Positions 8,560 to 16,247 are shown, counted from the stretch's first letter. The stretch is DNA of 22,214 bases from JBDLRH01 sp039800165 (GCA_039800165.1 JBDLRH010000047.1:1-22214), one strand, 5' to 3'. Numbers and translations: made by a program. The notes: a model not told the origin generated them from the sequence alone.

Positions 8560-9852
8560 TCAGGGACGCTTCATCTGGCAGCTGGTCGGCGTGCTCGCGA
8601 CGTACGGCTCCATCTGCTTGATCGGCACGAAGGTGAAGCCGGTGTTCTCCACGCTGTACTCGCCCGGCTTGGCTTTCTGCCACTTGGTGACGTACATCGA
8701 CTGCTGCAGCTGGTGGTCAGAGGCGCGCATCGTCACTTCGCCCGCGAAGCTCTTCACGCTCAAGCCTTCCATGGCCTTGGCCACGGCCACCGGGTTGGTC
8801 GACTTGGCCTTGGCCATCGCCGCACCCAGCAGGCTGATGCCGTTGTAGGTGGCAAAGGTGTAGTAGTCGTCGTTGAACTTCTTCTTGAAGTCCTGGATCA
8901 TGTCGCCGATCTCGCCCTTGTGGTTCGAGTGGCCATAGGCGATCACGTACACCTCGCCCTCGCCACCGGCAGCCAGCGCGGTCGGCGTGCCGGTCACGCC
9001 GGCGTAGTAGGTGTACATCGGGATCTTCATGCCGGCGTCGTTCAGCGCCTTGACGAAGAGCGTCAGGTCCTGGCCCCAGTTGCCGGTGACGATGGTGTCG
9101 GCACCCGACTGCTTGATCTTGGCGACATAAGGCGCGAAGTCCTTGACCTGGCCCAGCGGGTGCAGTTCCTCGCCCACCACCTGCACATCGGGGCGCTTGC
9201 GCTTGATGCCGTCCTTGAAGTGGCTGGCCACCTGCACGCCGTGCGAATAGTTCTGGTTGAACAGGTAGACCTTCTTGACCTTGGGCTGGTCCTTCATGAA
9301 CGAGGTCAGCGCCTCCATCTTCATGCTGGTGTCGGCGTCCAGGCGGAAGTGCCAGTAGTTGCAGCGCTCGTTGGTGAGCGCCGGGTCCACCGCCGCGTAG
9401 TTCAGGTAGACGACTTCCTTGCCCGGGTTGCGCTCGTTGTGCTTGGCCACCGCATCCAGGATGGCCGCCGCGGCGCCCGAGCCGTTGCCCTGGGTCACAT
9501 AGCGGAAGCCCTGGTCGATGGCGGCTTTCAGCGTGTTCAGGCTCTCCTGCGGCGAGCCCTTGTTGTCAAAGCCGACCACCTCGAACTTGACGCCCGCCGG
9601 GTTCTTGCCGCCCGACAGCCGCTCGGAGGCGAACTGCCAGCTCTTGAGCTGGTTCTGGCCGACGTTGGCAAACGGGCCCGACAGCGGGTCCATGAAGGCA
9701 ATGCGTACCGTTTGACCTGCGGTCTCCTTGGGCGCAGCGGCAGCGGCCGGCGCGGCGGGGGCTGCCGCCTTTTGTGCGGCCTGGGCAAAGACGGCACCGG
9801 AAGCGCAGGCCACGAGGGCGGCGACGGTGATGCGACGGATCGGGTTGGCCAT
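8560..9852 (-). CDS. livJ: HAAT-family ABC importer periplasmic substrate-binding protein
   Basis: Type I periplasmic binding-protein fold (Leu/Ile/Val-binding protein family), 430 residues against about 367 for E. coli LivJ. The N-terminus MANPIRRITVAALVACASGA is an export signal. Both a signal peptidase I site (VFA-Q, about residue 23) and a lipobox-like LVAC ending at Cys16 are present. An Ala/Pro-rich tether (about 24-43) precedes the mature domain, which starts at TVRIAFMDPLSGPFANVGQN. Later typical segments are ERCNYWHFRLDAD, TIVTGNWGQDL and YTFATYNGISLL. ATG 9852 has AGGAGA five bases upstream. It is the first gene of the transporter set, just downstream of the acyl-CoA synthetase. The symbol names the family position only; the ligand could be a branched-chain amino acid, amide or aromatic/aliphatic carboxylate. 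Confidence 0.92.
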   Translation of the reverse strand: MANPIRRITVAALVACASGAVFAQAAQKAAAPAAPAAAAAPKETAGQTVRIAFMDPLSGPFANVGQNQLKSWQFASERLSGGKNPAGVKFEVVGFDNKGSPQESLNTLKAAIDQGFRYVTQGNGSGAAAAILDAVAKHNERNPGKEVVYLNYAAVDPALTNERCNYWHFRLDADTSMKMEALTSFMKDQPKVKKVYLFNQNYSHGVQVASHFKDGIKRKRPDVQVVGEELHPLGQVKDFAPYVAKIKQSGADTIVTGNWGQDLTLFVKALNDAGMKIPMYTYYAGVTGTPTALAAGGEGEVYVIAYGHSNHKGEIGDMIQDFKKKFNDDYYTFATYNGISLLGAAMAKAKSTNPVAVAKAMEGLSVKSFAGEVTMRASDHQLQQSMYVTKWQKAKPGEYSVENTGFTFVPIKQMEPYVASTPTSCQMKRP

Positions 9853-9867
9853 GAAGGTCTCCTGCTT

Positions 9868-9878
9868 GTTGTGACAAC
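9868..9878. promoter_or_regulatory. Short dyad GTTGT-G-ACAAC upstream of the binding-protein gene
   Basis: A perfect 5-base inverted repeat around a single G lies immediately upstream of the AGGAGA ribosome site of the binding-protein gene, inside the 101-base gap after the acyl-CoA synthetase. It could be an operator or a small leader-RNA stem. A dyad this short can arise by chance, so confidence is low. The same gap holds a GC stem (CCCCG-CTGC-CGGGG, 9930-9943) without a U-tract. Confidence 0.2.
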
Positions 9879-9953
9879 GGCGAGAGCGTATCCGCGTTTG
9901 CCGCGTCTGGCGCTCAGGGAATGCCCCAACCCCGCTGCCGGGGCGCGCGGGTG

Positions 9954-11585
9954 TCAGGTGCCCGGCAGCTTGTAGGCCGCCAGCTGCTCGCGCAGCTTCA
10001 TCTTCTGCATCTTGCCGGTGGCGCCGAGCGGAATGGCGTCGACAAACACCACATCGTCGGGCACCTGCCACTTGGCCAGGGTCTTGTCGCCGTAGAACTT
10101 CAGCAGCTCCTCGCGGCTGACCTCGGTGCCCGGCTTCTTCACCACCACGACGATCGGCCGCTCGTCCCACTTGGGGTGCTTCACGCCGATGCAGGCGGCC
10201 ATGGCCACCGCCGGGTGCGCCATCGCGATGTTCTCGATGTCGATCGAGCTTATCCACTCACCGCCCGACTTGATCACGTCCTTGCTGCGGTCGGTGATCT
10301 GCATGTAGCCGTCGGCGTCGATGGTGGCCACGTCGCCGGTGGGGAACCAGCCGCCCTGCAGCGGATCGCCGCCCTCCCCCTTGAAGTACTCGCGCAGGAT
10401 CCAGGGGCCGCGCACCTGCAGGTCGCCGTAGGTGGTGCCGTCCCAGGGCAGCTCCTTGCCCTCGTCGTCGACGATGCGCATGTCCACGCCAAAGATGGCG
10501 CGGCCCTGCTTCAGGCGGATCTTCATGCGGTCGCCGGCCGGCAGGTCCAGGTGCTTGTTCTTCAGGGTACACACAGTGCCCAGCGGCGACATCTCGGTCA
10601 TGCCCCAGGCGTGCAGCACCTCCACGCCGTAGTCGTCGTTGAAGGCGGTGATCATCGCCGGCGGGCAGGCCGAGCCGCCGATCACCGTGCGCTTGAGGGT
10701 CGAGAAGCGCAGGCCACCCGGCTTCATGTGGCCCAGCAGCATCTGCCACACCGTGGGCACGCCCGCCGCGTAGGTGACCTTCTCGCCTTCGATCAGTTCG
10801 TAGACCGACTTGCCGTCCAGCGCCGCGCCGGGAAACACCAGCTTGGCCCCCGTCAGCGCCGCCGAGTACGGAATGCCCCAGGCGTTGACGTGGAACATCG
10901 GCACCACGGGCAACACCGAGTCGCGGGCCGACAGCGCCATCACATCGGGCAGCGCCGCGGCGTAGGCATGCAGCAGGGTTGAGCGGTGGCTGTACAGCGC
11001 GGCTTTCGGGTTGCCGGTGGTGCCGCTCGTGTAGCACATGCTTGAGGCCGAGTTTTCGTCGAACTGCGGCCAGGCGTAGGTGTCACTCTGGCCGGCAATC
11101 CACGCCTCGTAGCTCTTCAGGTTCGGAATGCCGCTGTCGGCCGGCAGCTTGTCGGCATCGCACAGCGCCACCCAGTGCTTGATGGTGGTGCACTTGGCAT
11201 GCACCGCCTGCACGATCGGCAGGAAGGTCATGTCAAAGCACAGCACCTGGTCTTCGGCATGGTTGGCGATCCAGGCAACCTGGTCGGGGTGCAGGCGCGG
11301 GTTGATGGTGTGCAGCACGCGGCCGGTGCCGCTCACGCCAAAGTACAGCTCCAGATGCCGGTAGCCGTTCCAGGCCAGCGTCGCCACCCGGTCGCTGAAG
11401 CCAAGCTTCATCGCATCCAGCGCATTGGCCACCTTGCGGGCACGCTGTGCCACGTCGCGCCAGTGGTAGCGGTGAATGTCGCCTTCGACGCGCCGCGACA
11501 CGATCTCGCCATCGCCATGGTGGCGTTCGGCGAATTCGATCAGGGACGAAATCAGAAGCGGCTGCGATTGCATCAGGCCGAGCAT
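9954..11585 (-). CDS. AMP-forming medium/long-chain acyl-CoA synthetase (DmdB-like)
   Basis: Adenylate-forming ligase of 543 residues that activates a carboxylic acid to its CoA thioester using ATP. The phosphate-binding loop is YTSGTTGNPK (185-194). The hinge and A8 region reads GWFPTGDVATIDADGYMQIT followed by DRSKDVIKSGGEWISS. The catalytic lysine is Lys525 in GATGKMQK. The N-terminus MLGLMQSQPLLISSLIEFAE resembles proteins annotated as medium-chain acyl-CoA or 3-(methylthio)propionyl-CoA ligases. ATG 11585 is chosen over a much longer open frame because it starts the family N-terminus and has GAAGGAG six bases upstream. It precedes the ABC importer on the same strand and is divergent from selO. 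It could feed the beta-oxidation enzymes encoded downstream. The exact acid is unknown. Confidence 0.93.
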   Translation of the reverse strand: MLGLMQSQPLLISSLIEFAERHHGDGEIVSRRVEGDIHRYHWRDVAQRARKVANALDAMKLGFSDRVATLAWNGYRHLELYFGVSGTGRVLHTINPRLHPDQVAWIANHAEDQVLCFDMTFLPIVQAVHAKCTTIKHWVALCDADKLPADSGIPNLKSYEAWIAGQSDTYAWPQFDENSASSMCYTSGTTGNPKAALYSHRSTLLHAYAAALPDVMALSARDSVLPVVPMFHVNAWGIPYSAALTGAKLVFPGAALDGKSVYELIEGEKVTYAAGVPTVWQMLLGHMKPGGLRFSTLKRTVIGGSACPPAMITAFNDDYGVEVLHAWGMTEMSPLGTVCTLKNKHLDLPAGDRMKIRLKQGRAIFGVDMRIVDDEGKELPWDGTTYGDLQVRGPWILREYFKGEGGDPLQGGWFPTGDVATIDADGYMQITDRSKDVIKSGGEWISSIDIENIAMAHPAVAMAACIGVKHPKWDERPIVVVVKKPGTEVSREELLKFYGDKTLAKWQVPDDVVFVDAIPLGATGKMQKMKLREQLAAYKLPGT

Positions 11586-11698
11586 GGAAACTCCTTCAAA
11601 CACAACGGGTGAGGCCGCACCCCGGCGGCGGCCCCGCAAAGCCCGTGATGCTAGCGCGTGCCTGCGGCCGTGCGCCGGCATGTCCGGCCGAACGAACA

Positions 11699-11704
11699 GA
11701 CAAT
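11699..11704 (+). promoter_or_regulatory. Possible -10 element placing selO transcription start at its ATG
   Basis: GACAAT (4 of 6 matches to TATAAT) lies seven bases before the selO ATG at 11712, and no Shine-Dalgarno sequence is present. If used, the transcript would be leaderless. There is no good -35 hexamer. An imperfect dyad GCCGG-CATGT-CCGGC (11674-11688) sits in the -35 area. Weak evidence by itself. Confidence 0.25.
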
Positions 11705-11711
11705 ACGGCCC

Positions 11712-13253
11712 ATGACGCTTGCCACCGCATCGGTCCCGCAAACCGGCCTGCAGCCGCGGCTGTCGCCCGCCCGCCTGGCGGCGCTGGGCCGCGCCTTTTG
11801 CACCGAGGTGCCGCCCTCGCCGCTGCGCGACCCGTACTGGGTGGGCCGCAGCCGACGCCTGGCCGCAGAGCTGGGGCTGGATGCGCGGGCGTGGTTCGAG
11901 TCCGACGCGGCGCTTTCGCTGCTGAGCGGTGGCGCGCAGCCCGAGGGCGTGCCGACGCTGGCCACCGTCTATAGCGGGCACCAGTTCGGTGTGTGGGCGG
12001 GGCAGCTGGGCGACGGCCGGGCACTGCTGCTTGGCGAAGTGGACACGCTGCAGGGCCCGCGCGAATTCCAGCTCAAGGGCGCGGGGCTCACCCCGTTTTC
12101 GCGCATGGGCGACGGCCGCGCGGTGCTGCGCTCGAGCATCCGCGAATTCCTGTGCAGCGAGGCAATGCACGGCCTGGGCATTCCCACCACCCGCGCGCTG
12201 TGCGTCACCGGATCGCCGGCGCCGGTGATTCGGGAAGAGGTCGAAACCGCGGCGGTGGTCACCCGGGTGGCCCCCAGCTTCATCCGCTTCGGGCATTTCG
12301 AGCATTTCTGCCATCACGGCCAGCCCGAGGCACTGCGCCAGCTGGCCGACCATGTGATCGAGCGCTTCTACCCGGAGTGCCTGGTACCGGCTTCAGGTGC
12401 GTCCGGCCCCAACCGCTACGCCCGCTTCCTGGGCGCGGTGGTCGAGCGCACCGCGCGCCTCATCGCACAGTGGCAAGCGGTGGGCTTTTGCCACGGCGTG
12501 ATGAACACCGACAACATGAGCATCCTGGGCCTGACCATCGACTACGGTCCGTTCCAGTTCCTCGACGCATTCGACCCGGGTCACATCTGCAACCACAGCG
12601 ATGGCCAGGGCCGCTACGCCTACAACCGCCAGCCGCAGGTCGCCTACTGGAACCTCGCTTGCCTGGCGCAGGCGCTGATGCCGCTGATCGAAAGCGAAGA
12701 GCACGCGGTGGCCGCGCTGGAGCCCTACCGCCGGCAGTTCCCTGCCGCGCTGGATGCGTGCATGCAGGCCAAGCTTGGCATCGACACGGCCGCCGTGACC
12801 AGCGCGGAGCTTCGCAGCGCAGACCAGGGTCGCCTGGAGGCCCTGCTGCAACTGCTGGCGCGCGGTCGGGTGGACTACACCATCTTCTGGCGCCGCCTGT
12901 GCGACGCGGTCGAGGCCGGCGAGCCGGGTACCGCACGCGACCTGTTCCTGGACCGCGCCTCGTTCGATGCCTGGTGGGCTGGCTATGCGCAGCGTCTGGC
13001 GCAAGAGGCACAAGCCCGCGGCCTGGCGCCGGCAGACCTGGCCCGCGCGATGCGCCAGGTCAACCCGCGCTTTGTGCTGCGCAACCACATGGCCGAAACC
13101 GCGATCCGCCGTGCCAGACTGGGCGACTTCACGGAGGTCCAGCGGCTGCTGGATGTGCTGCACTCGCCGCACGACGAGCATCCGGACCATGACGATCTGG
13201 CCGGCTTCCCGCCCGACTGGGCCTCGCAGCTCGAAGTGAGCTGCTCATCGTGA
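11712..13253 (+). CDS. selO: Protein adenylyltransferase SelO (YdiU/UPF0061)
   Basis: Pseudokinase-fold enzyme that transfers AMP from ATP to protein Ser/Thr/Tyr and is linked to redox homeostasis. At 513 residues it matches bacterial SelO. Landmarks are VYSGHQFGVWAGQLGDGRA (86-104), the ATP-phosphate lysine Lys122 in QLKGAGLTPFSRMGDGR, Glu145 in SSIREFLCSEAMHGLGIPTT, and the metal/catalytic segment HGVMNTDNMS followed by LGLTIDYGPF with Asp267 and Asp277. Their ten-residue spacing agrees with characterised SelO. The protein ends in VSCSS; in animal SelO the equivalent position near the C-terminus is selenocysteine (USS), here cysteine. ATG 11712 is preferred over the in-frame ATG 54 bases upstream, because the extra residues are Arg-rich and unlike the family. 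It heads the run selO-msrB-yciB-bolA-parvulin. Confidence 0.96.
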   Translation: MTLATASVPQTGLQPRLSPARLAALGRAFCTEVPPSPLRDPYWVGRSRRLAAELGLDARAWFESDAALSLLSGGAQPEGVPTLATVYSGHQFGVWAGQLGDGRALLLGEVDTLQGPREFQLKGAGLTPFSRMGDGRAVLRSSIREFLCSEAMHGLGIPTTRALCVTGSPAPVIREEVETAAVVTRVAPSFIRFGHFEHFCHHGQPEALRQLADHVIERFYPECLVPASGASGPNRYARFLGAVVERTARLIAQWQAVGFCHGVMNTDNMSILGLTIDYGPFQFLDAFDPGHICNHSDGQGRYAYNRQPQVAYWNLACLAQALMPLIESEEHAVAALEPYRRQFPAALDACMQAKLGIDTAAVTSAELRSADQGRLEALLQLLARGRVDYTIFWRRLCDAVEAGEPGTARDLFLDRASFDAWWAGYAQRLAQEAQARGLAPADLARAMRQVNPRFVLRNHMAETAIRRARLGDFTEVQRLLDVLHSPHDEHPDHDDLAGFPPDWASQLEVSCSS

Positions 13254-13275
13254 CCCACTTTTCCACCGCACGAAC

Positions 13276-13692
13276 ATGAGCTTCAAGATCCACCGCACCG
13301 ACGCCGAATGGAAGGCGCTGCTGACCGACAAGGCGGCCGAGCCGCTGGCCTACGAGGTAACGCGCCATGAGGCCACCGAACGCGCCTTCACCGGGCGCTA
13401 CGCCGACCACAAGGCCGATGGCACCTATGCCTGCATCTGCTGCGGCAAGCCGTTGTTCAGCTCGGCCACCAAGTACGAATCCGGCACCGGCTGGCCCAGC
13501 TTCTGGGACCCGATCGCACCCGATGCGGTGGGCATCAAGACCGACCGCCGGCTGTGGATGACCCGCACCGAGGTGCACTGCGCCGACTGCGGCGCGCACC
13601 TGGGCCATGTGTTCGAAGACGGCCCGCGCCCGACCGGCCTGCGCTACTGCATGAACTCGGCCTCGCTTGAATTCCGTGCGGACGGCGAGTAA
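13276..13692 (+). CDS. msrB: Peptide-methionine (R)-S-oxide reductase MsrB
   Basis: Cytoplasmic repair enzyme (138 residues, no signal peptide) that reduces methionine-R-sulfoxide in proteins, with thioredoxin as usual electron donor. It has the zinc-binding pairs Cys53/Cys56 (YACICCGKPL) and Cys102/Cys105 (HCADCGAHLGHVFEDGP), the signature ESGTGWPSF (68-76) and the catalytic cysteine Cys125 in GLRYCMNSASL. It starts 22 bases after selO stops, so co-transcription is likely. Pairing with selO joins two activities tied to oxidative stress. No clear Shine-Dalgarno sequence precedes the ATG. Confidence 0.98.
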   Translation: MSFKIHRTDAEWKALLTDKAAEPLAYEVTRHEATERAFTGRYADHKADGTYACICCGKPLFSSATKYESGTGWPSFWDPIAPDAVGIKTDRRLWMTRTEVHCADCGAHLGHVFEDGPRPTGLRYCMNSASLEFRADGE

Positions 13693-13702
13693 GCAACGCC
13701 AC

Positions 13703-13738
13703 TGACGCAATTGACGCAACTCAAGCGAGCAAGCGACG
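13703..13738 (+). repeat. Two adjacent short tandem repeats in the msrB-yciB spacer
   Basis: The 50-base spacer contains TGACGCAAT-TGACGCAAC (13703-13720) and then AAGCGAGC-AAGCGACG (13723-13738). Each is a near-perfect two-copy tandem repeat, and both share the GACGCA/GCGACG theme. They lie directly in front of the yciB ATG (13743), where a ribosome site would be expected but none is seen. Probably replication-slippage duplications; a binding-site role is possible but unsupported. Confidence 0.5.
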
Positions 13739-13742
13739 CACG

Positions 13743-14294
13743 ATGAAGCTGCTGGTCGACTTCTTCCCCATCTTGCTGTTCTTCGGTGTCTACAAGCTGT
13801 ACGGCATCTACGCCGCCACGGCCGCGCTGATGGCCGCCACGCTGGCGCAGATGGCCTACATCTACCTCACCGAACGCCGGCTGCAGGCCATCCACAAGGT
13901 CACGCTGGCGCTGGTGTTGGGCTTTGGCGCCCTGACGCTGGCGCTGCAGGACGAGCGCTTCATCAAGTGGAAGCCGACGGTGCTGTACGCCGGCCTGGCG
14001 CTCGCGCTGGCGTTCTCGCAGTGGGTGATGCGCCGCAACGTGCTGCAGCTGTTGCTGGGCAGCCAGCTGGCCCTGCCGGCACCCGTCTGGGCGCGGCTGA
14101 ACGTGGCCTGGGTGCTGTACTGCGCCTTCATGTCGGCGCTCAACGCCTATGTGGTGATGTACTACAGCACCGAGGCGTGGGTGGACTTCAAGCTGTGGGG
14201 CTATGTGTTCCCGCTGGCCTTCATCATTGGCCAGGGCCTGTACATCGCACGCCACCTGAAGGACGACGCATCCACCCCCGGTGCGTCGGGGTAA
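13743..14294 (+). CDS. yciB: Inner-membrane septation protein A family (YciB/IspZ)
   Basis: Small integral inner-membrane protein (183 residues) with about five hydrophobic helices. It begins with the characteristic MKLLVDFFPILLFFGVYKLY. It also has the conserved RFIKWKPTVLYAGLALALAF-type segment and GYVFPLAFIIGQGLYIARHL near the C-terminus. The family is needed for normal septation and envelope integrity in several proteobacteria and interacts with elongation and division proteins; the biochemical activity is unknown. The last ten or so residues (DDASTPGASG) form a non-conserved tail. It starts 50 bases after msrB and ends five bases before the bolA-family gene. Confidence 0.94.
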   Translation: MKLLVDFFPILLFFGVYKLYGIYAATAALMAATLAQMAYIYLTERRLQAIHKVTLALVLGFGALTLALQDERFIKWKPTVLYAGLALALAFSQWVMRRNVLQLLLGSQLALPAPVWARLNVAWVLYCAFMSALNAYVVMYYSTEAWVDFKLWGYVFPLAFIIGQGLYIARHLKDDASTPGASG

Positions 14295-14299
14295 GCCGC

Positions 14300-14557
14300 A
14301 TGGACATCCGCACCGAAGAACTCGAGCAGGCCCTGCAGGCGCTGGCGCCCACCGTGCTGCAGGTGATCGACGAAAGCGCGTCCCACGCCGGGCACGCCGG
14401 GGCCGACGGCTCGGGGCGCGGCACCCACTTCCGGGTGCGCATTGCGTCGCCTCGCTTCGAGGGCCTGAGCCGCGTCGCGCGGCATCGCCTTGTGTATGAT
14501 TCGTTACAAGGTTTTGTGGACCGCGGGCTGCATGCTCTGGCCATCGAAATCGTCTGA
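14300..14557 (+). CDS. BolA family protein
   Basis: Small cytoplasmic protein of 85 residues with the BolA class II KH-like fold. The segment THFRVRIASPRFEGLSRVAR (42-61) followed by HRLVYDSLQGF is diagnostic. His43, His62 and His78 are candidates for the ligand positions that let BolA proteins share a [2Fe-2S] cluster with monothiol glutaredoxins. The Gly/Ala/His-rich loop HAGHAGADGSGRG (29-41) is of the BolA type. It begins five bases after the yciB stop, with GGGG of the overlapping upstream sequence as a poor ribosome site, so translational coupling is likely. Roles in the family include iron-sulfur trafficking and morphology under stress; the symbol is left blank because it may be a paralogue of E. 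coli bolA. Confidence 0.93.
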   Translation: MDIRTEELEQALQALAPTVLQVIDESASHAGHAGADGSGRGTHFRVRIASPRFEGLSRVARHRLVYDSLQGFVDRGLHALAIEIV

Positions 14558-14579
14558 TTCTTTTCCAGGAAGGTTCCCC

Positions 14580-15383
14580 ATGATTCGCACTTTCGGGCTG
14601 GCCCTGCGCCCGGCCGCCATCGCCTCTGCCGCCGCCCTGACCTGCCTGCTGGCCCTGCCGGTGGCCGCGCAAAACCTGGCCATCGTCAACGGCAAGCCGG
14701 TGCCCAAGACGCGTCTGGACGCGCTGGCCAGCCAGCTGGCCAAGTCGGGCCGCCCGGTCACGCCGGACATGCAAAACCAGCTGCGCGAGGAAGTGATTGC
14801 CCGCGAGGTGTTCATGCAAGAGGCCAGCAAGCGCGGCCTGGACGCATCGGATGACTACAAGGACCAGCTCGAGCTGGCGCGCCAGACCATCCTGATCCGC
14901 GAGCTGTTCGCCGACTTCCAGAAGAAGAACCCGGTGACCGACGCCGAGATCAAGGGCGAGTACGACAAGTTCGTTGCCGCCAACGCCGGCAAGGAATACC
15001 GCGCCCGCCACATCCTGGTGGAAAAGGAAGACGAGGCCAAGGCGATCATCGCCAACCTCAAGAAGGGCTCGAAGTTCGAGGACCTGGCCAAGAAGCAGTC
15101 CAAGGACCCGGGCTCGGCAGCCAACGGTGGCGACCTGGACTGGGCCAACCCGCAGGGCTTCGTGCCCGAGTTCTCCAAGGCGATGGTCTCGCTCAAGAAG
15201 GGCGAAGTGACCGCCGCACCGGTGAAGAGCCAGTTCGGCTTTCACGTGATCCGCCTGGACGACGTGCGCGAGGCCCAGCTTCCGCCGCTCGATCAGGTCA
15301 AGCCGCAGATCGCACAGCAGCTGCAGCAGCAAAAGCTCGGCCGCTTCCAGGACGACCTGCGCGGCAAGGCCAAGATCGAATAA
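14580..15383 (+). CDS. Periplasmic parvulin-type peptidyl-prolyl cis-trans isomerase
   Basis: Exported folding catalyst of 267 residues. Residues 1-30 are a signal peptide (MIRTFGLALRPAAIASAAAL then CLLALPVAA) with cleavage likely after Ala30. An N-terminal SurA/PpiD-like helical chaperone region (about 40-130) is followed by a rotamase domain (about 138-232). The latter has YRARHILVEKEDEAKAII, FEDLAKKQSKDPGSAANGGD, LDWANPQGFVPEFSKAM and FGFHVIRLDDVRE. The tail is Gln-rich and basic. ATG 14580 is chosen because it begins the signal peptide and has AGGAAGG about eight bases upstream; the longer open frame gives no sensible N-terminus. It is the last gene of the selO operon. It probably helps outer-membrane or periplasmic proteins fold, although it is shorter than SurA. 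Confidence 0.95.
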   Translation: MIRTFGLALRPAAIASAAALTCLLALPVAAQNLAIVNGKPVPKTRLDALASQLAKSGRPVTPDMQNQLREEVIAREVFMQEASKRGLDASDDYKDQLELARQTILIRELFADFQKKNPVTDAEIKGEYDKFVAANAGKEYRARHILVEKEDEAKAIIANLKKGSKFEDLAKKQSKDPGSAANGGDLDWANPQGFVPEFSKAMVSLKKGEVTAAPVKSQFGFHVIRLDDVREAQLPPLDQVKPQIAQQLQQQKLGRFQDDLRGKAKIE

Positions 15384-15384
15384 G

Positions 15385-16185
15385 TCAGGGCGACGGGCGC
15401 CCGGCCAGCATCAGCAGCCCGATCAGTACCGGCTGGTGCAGCATGTACCACGACAGGCTGTGCCGGCCGATCCAGGCCAGTGCCCGGGACGCTGCGCCAC
15501 CCACCACTACGGGTACCGCATTCGCAGGCCGCGTGCCTGACGCACCCCGGGCGTACCACCAGCGCCCCAGCGCCCACCCCCACAGCATCACGCCGATCCA
15601 CGGCAGCAGCGGCACGTAGTCTTCGGTGACCGGCTTGCGGCCGATCCAGCCGATCCAGTTCCAGGCACGCTCGTCGAGCACCGCGAGGGCGGGCCATTGG
15701 GCGTGGGTCCACGCAGCAGCCCAAGGCGCGGCGACGGCCAGCGCCCCAAGCCCCGCCATAACTGCCGCGCGGGGCTGACGCAGCGCCAGCAGCCGCAGCA
15801 GCGGCAGCATCACCGCCACCGCATGCAGCACGCCAAAGTAGATGAAGCTGCGCGGGAACATCCACCACGACCCGGCCGTCACCAGCAGCGCGCAGCCCGC
15901 CACCTGCGCCCAACGGCGCCAGAAGCGCGACCAGCCCAGGCCTTGCGACAGCGCGATGGCCTGGCCGAACCCGGCACAGCCCAGAAACAGGCTCACGATC
16001 AGGGTGCGCTGCACCGTCCACACCGGGTCGCCCAGAAAGTTCTGGCGGATCCAGCCAAAGTGGTTCAGGTCGAAAGCGAAGTGGTACGCCGTCATCCACA
16101 ACACGGCCAAGCCGCGCACCTGGTCGAGCTTGCTCCAGCGCGTCGACGGTGCGGCCTGCCTGCGCAAGGGGTTCCAGCCGCTCAT
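15385..16185 (-). CDS. DUF1624 / HGSNAT-catalytic-like integral membrane protein
   Basis: Inner-membrane protein of 266 residues with about seven hydrophobic segments. It resembles the bacterial DUF1624 family related to the catalytic domain of heparan-alpha-glucosaminide N-acetyltransferase. The conserved start LDQVRGLAVLWMTAYHFAFD (20-39) holds His35, which may correspond to the acetyl-accepting histidine of that family. NHFG follows, and the C-terminus has SWYMLHQPVLIG with His250. By family it may move acyl groups across or onto envelope molecules, but the substrate is unknown. ATG 16185 gives the family N-terminus; 14 upstream residues in frame are Arg-rich and unlikely. It meets the isomerase gene tail to tail with one base between stops and diverges from rlhA. 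Confidence 0.85.
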   Translation of the reverse strand: MSGWNPLRRQAAPSTRWSKLDQVRGLAVLWMTAYHFAFDLNHFGWIRQNFLGDPVWTVQRTLIVSLFLGCAGFGQAIALSQGLGWSRFWRRWAQVAGCALLVTAGSWWMFPRSFIYFGVLHAVAVMLPLLRLLALRQPRAAVMAGLGALAVAAPWAAAWTHAQWPALAVLDERAWNWIGWIGRKPVTEDYVPLLPWIGVMLWGWALGRWWYARGASGTRPANAVPVVVGGAASRALAWIGRHSLSWYMLHQPVLIGLLMLAGRPSP

Positions 16186-16247
16186 GCGGCGACGATACCC
16201 GAGTGCCCGGGCCCCGCGCGACGGCATGCCGCAGTGCCGGGCCGCGG

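Noticed and set aside
9930..9943. CCCCG-CTGC-CGGGG stem after the acyl-CoA synthetase as a terminator
   Set aside because: Only five pairs and followed by TTGGGG rather than a U-run, so not supportable as an intrinsic terminator.
13644..15332. 562-residue minus-strand open frame opposite yciB, bolA and the isomerase
   Set aside because: Spans three well-supported plus-strand genes and their boundaries, with no family resemblance.
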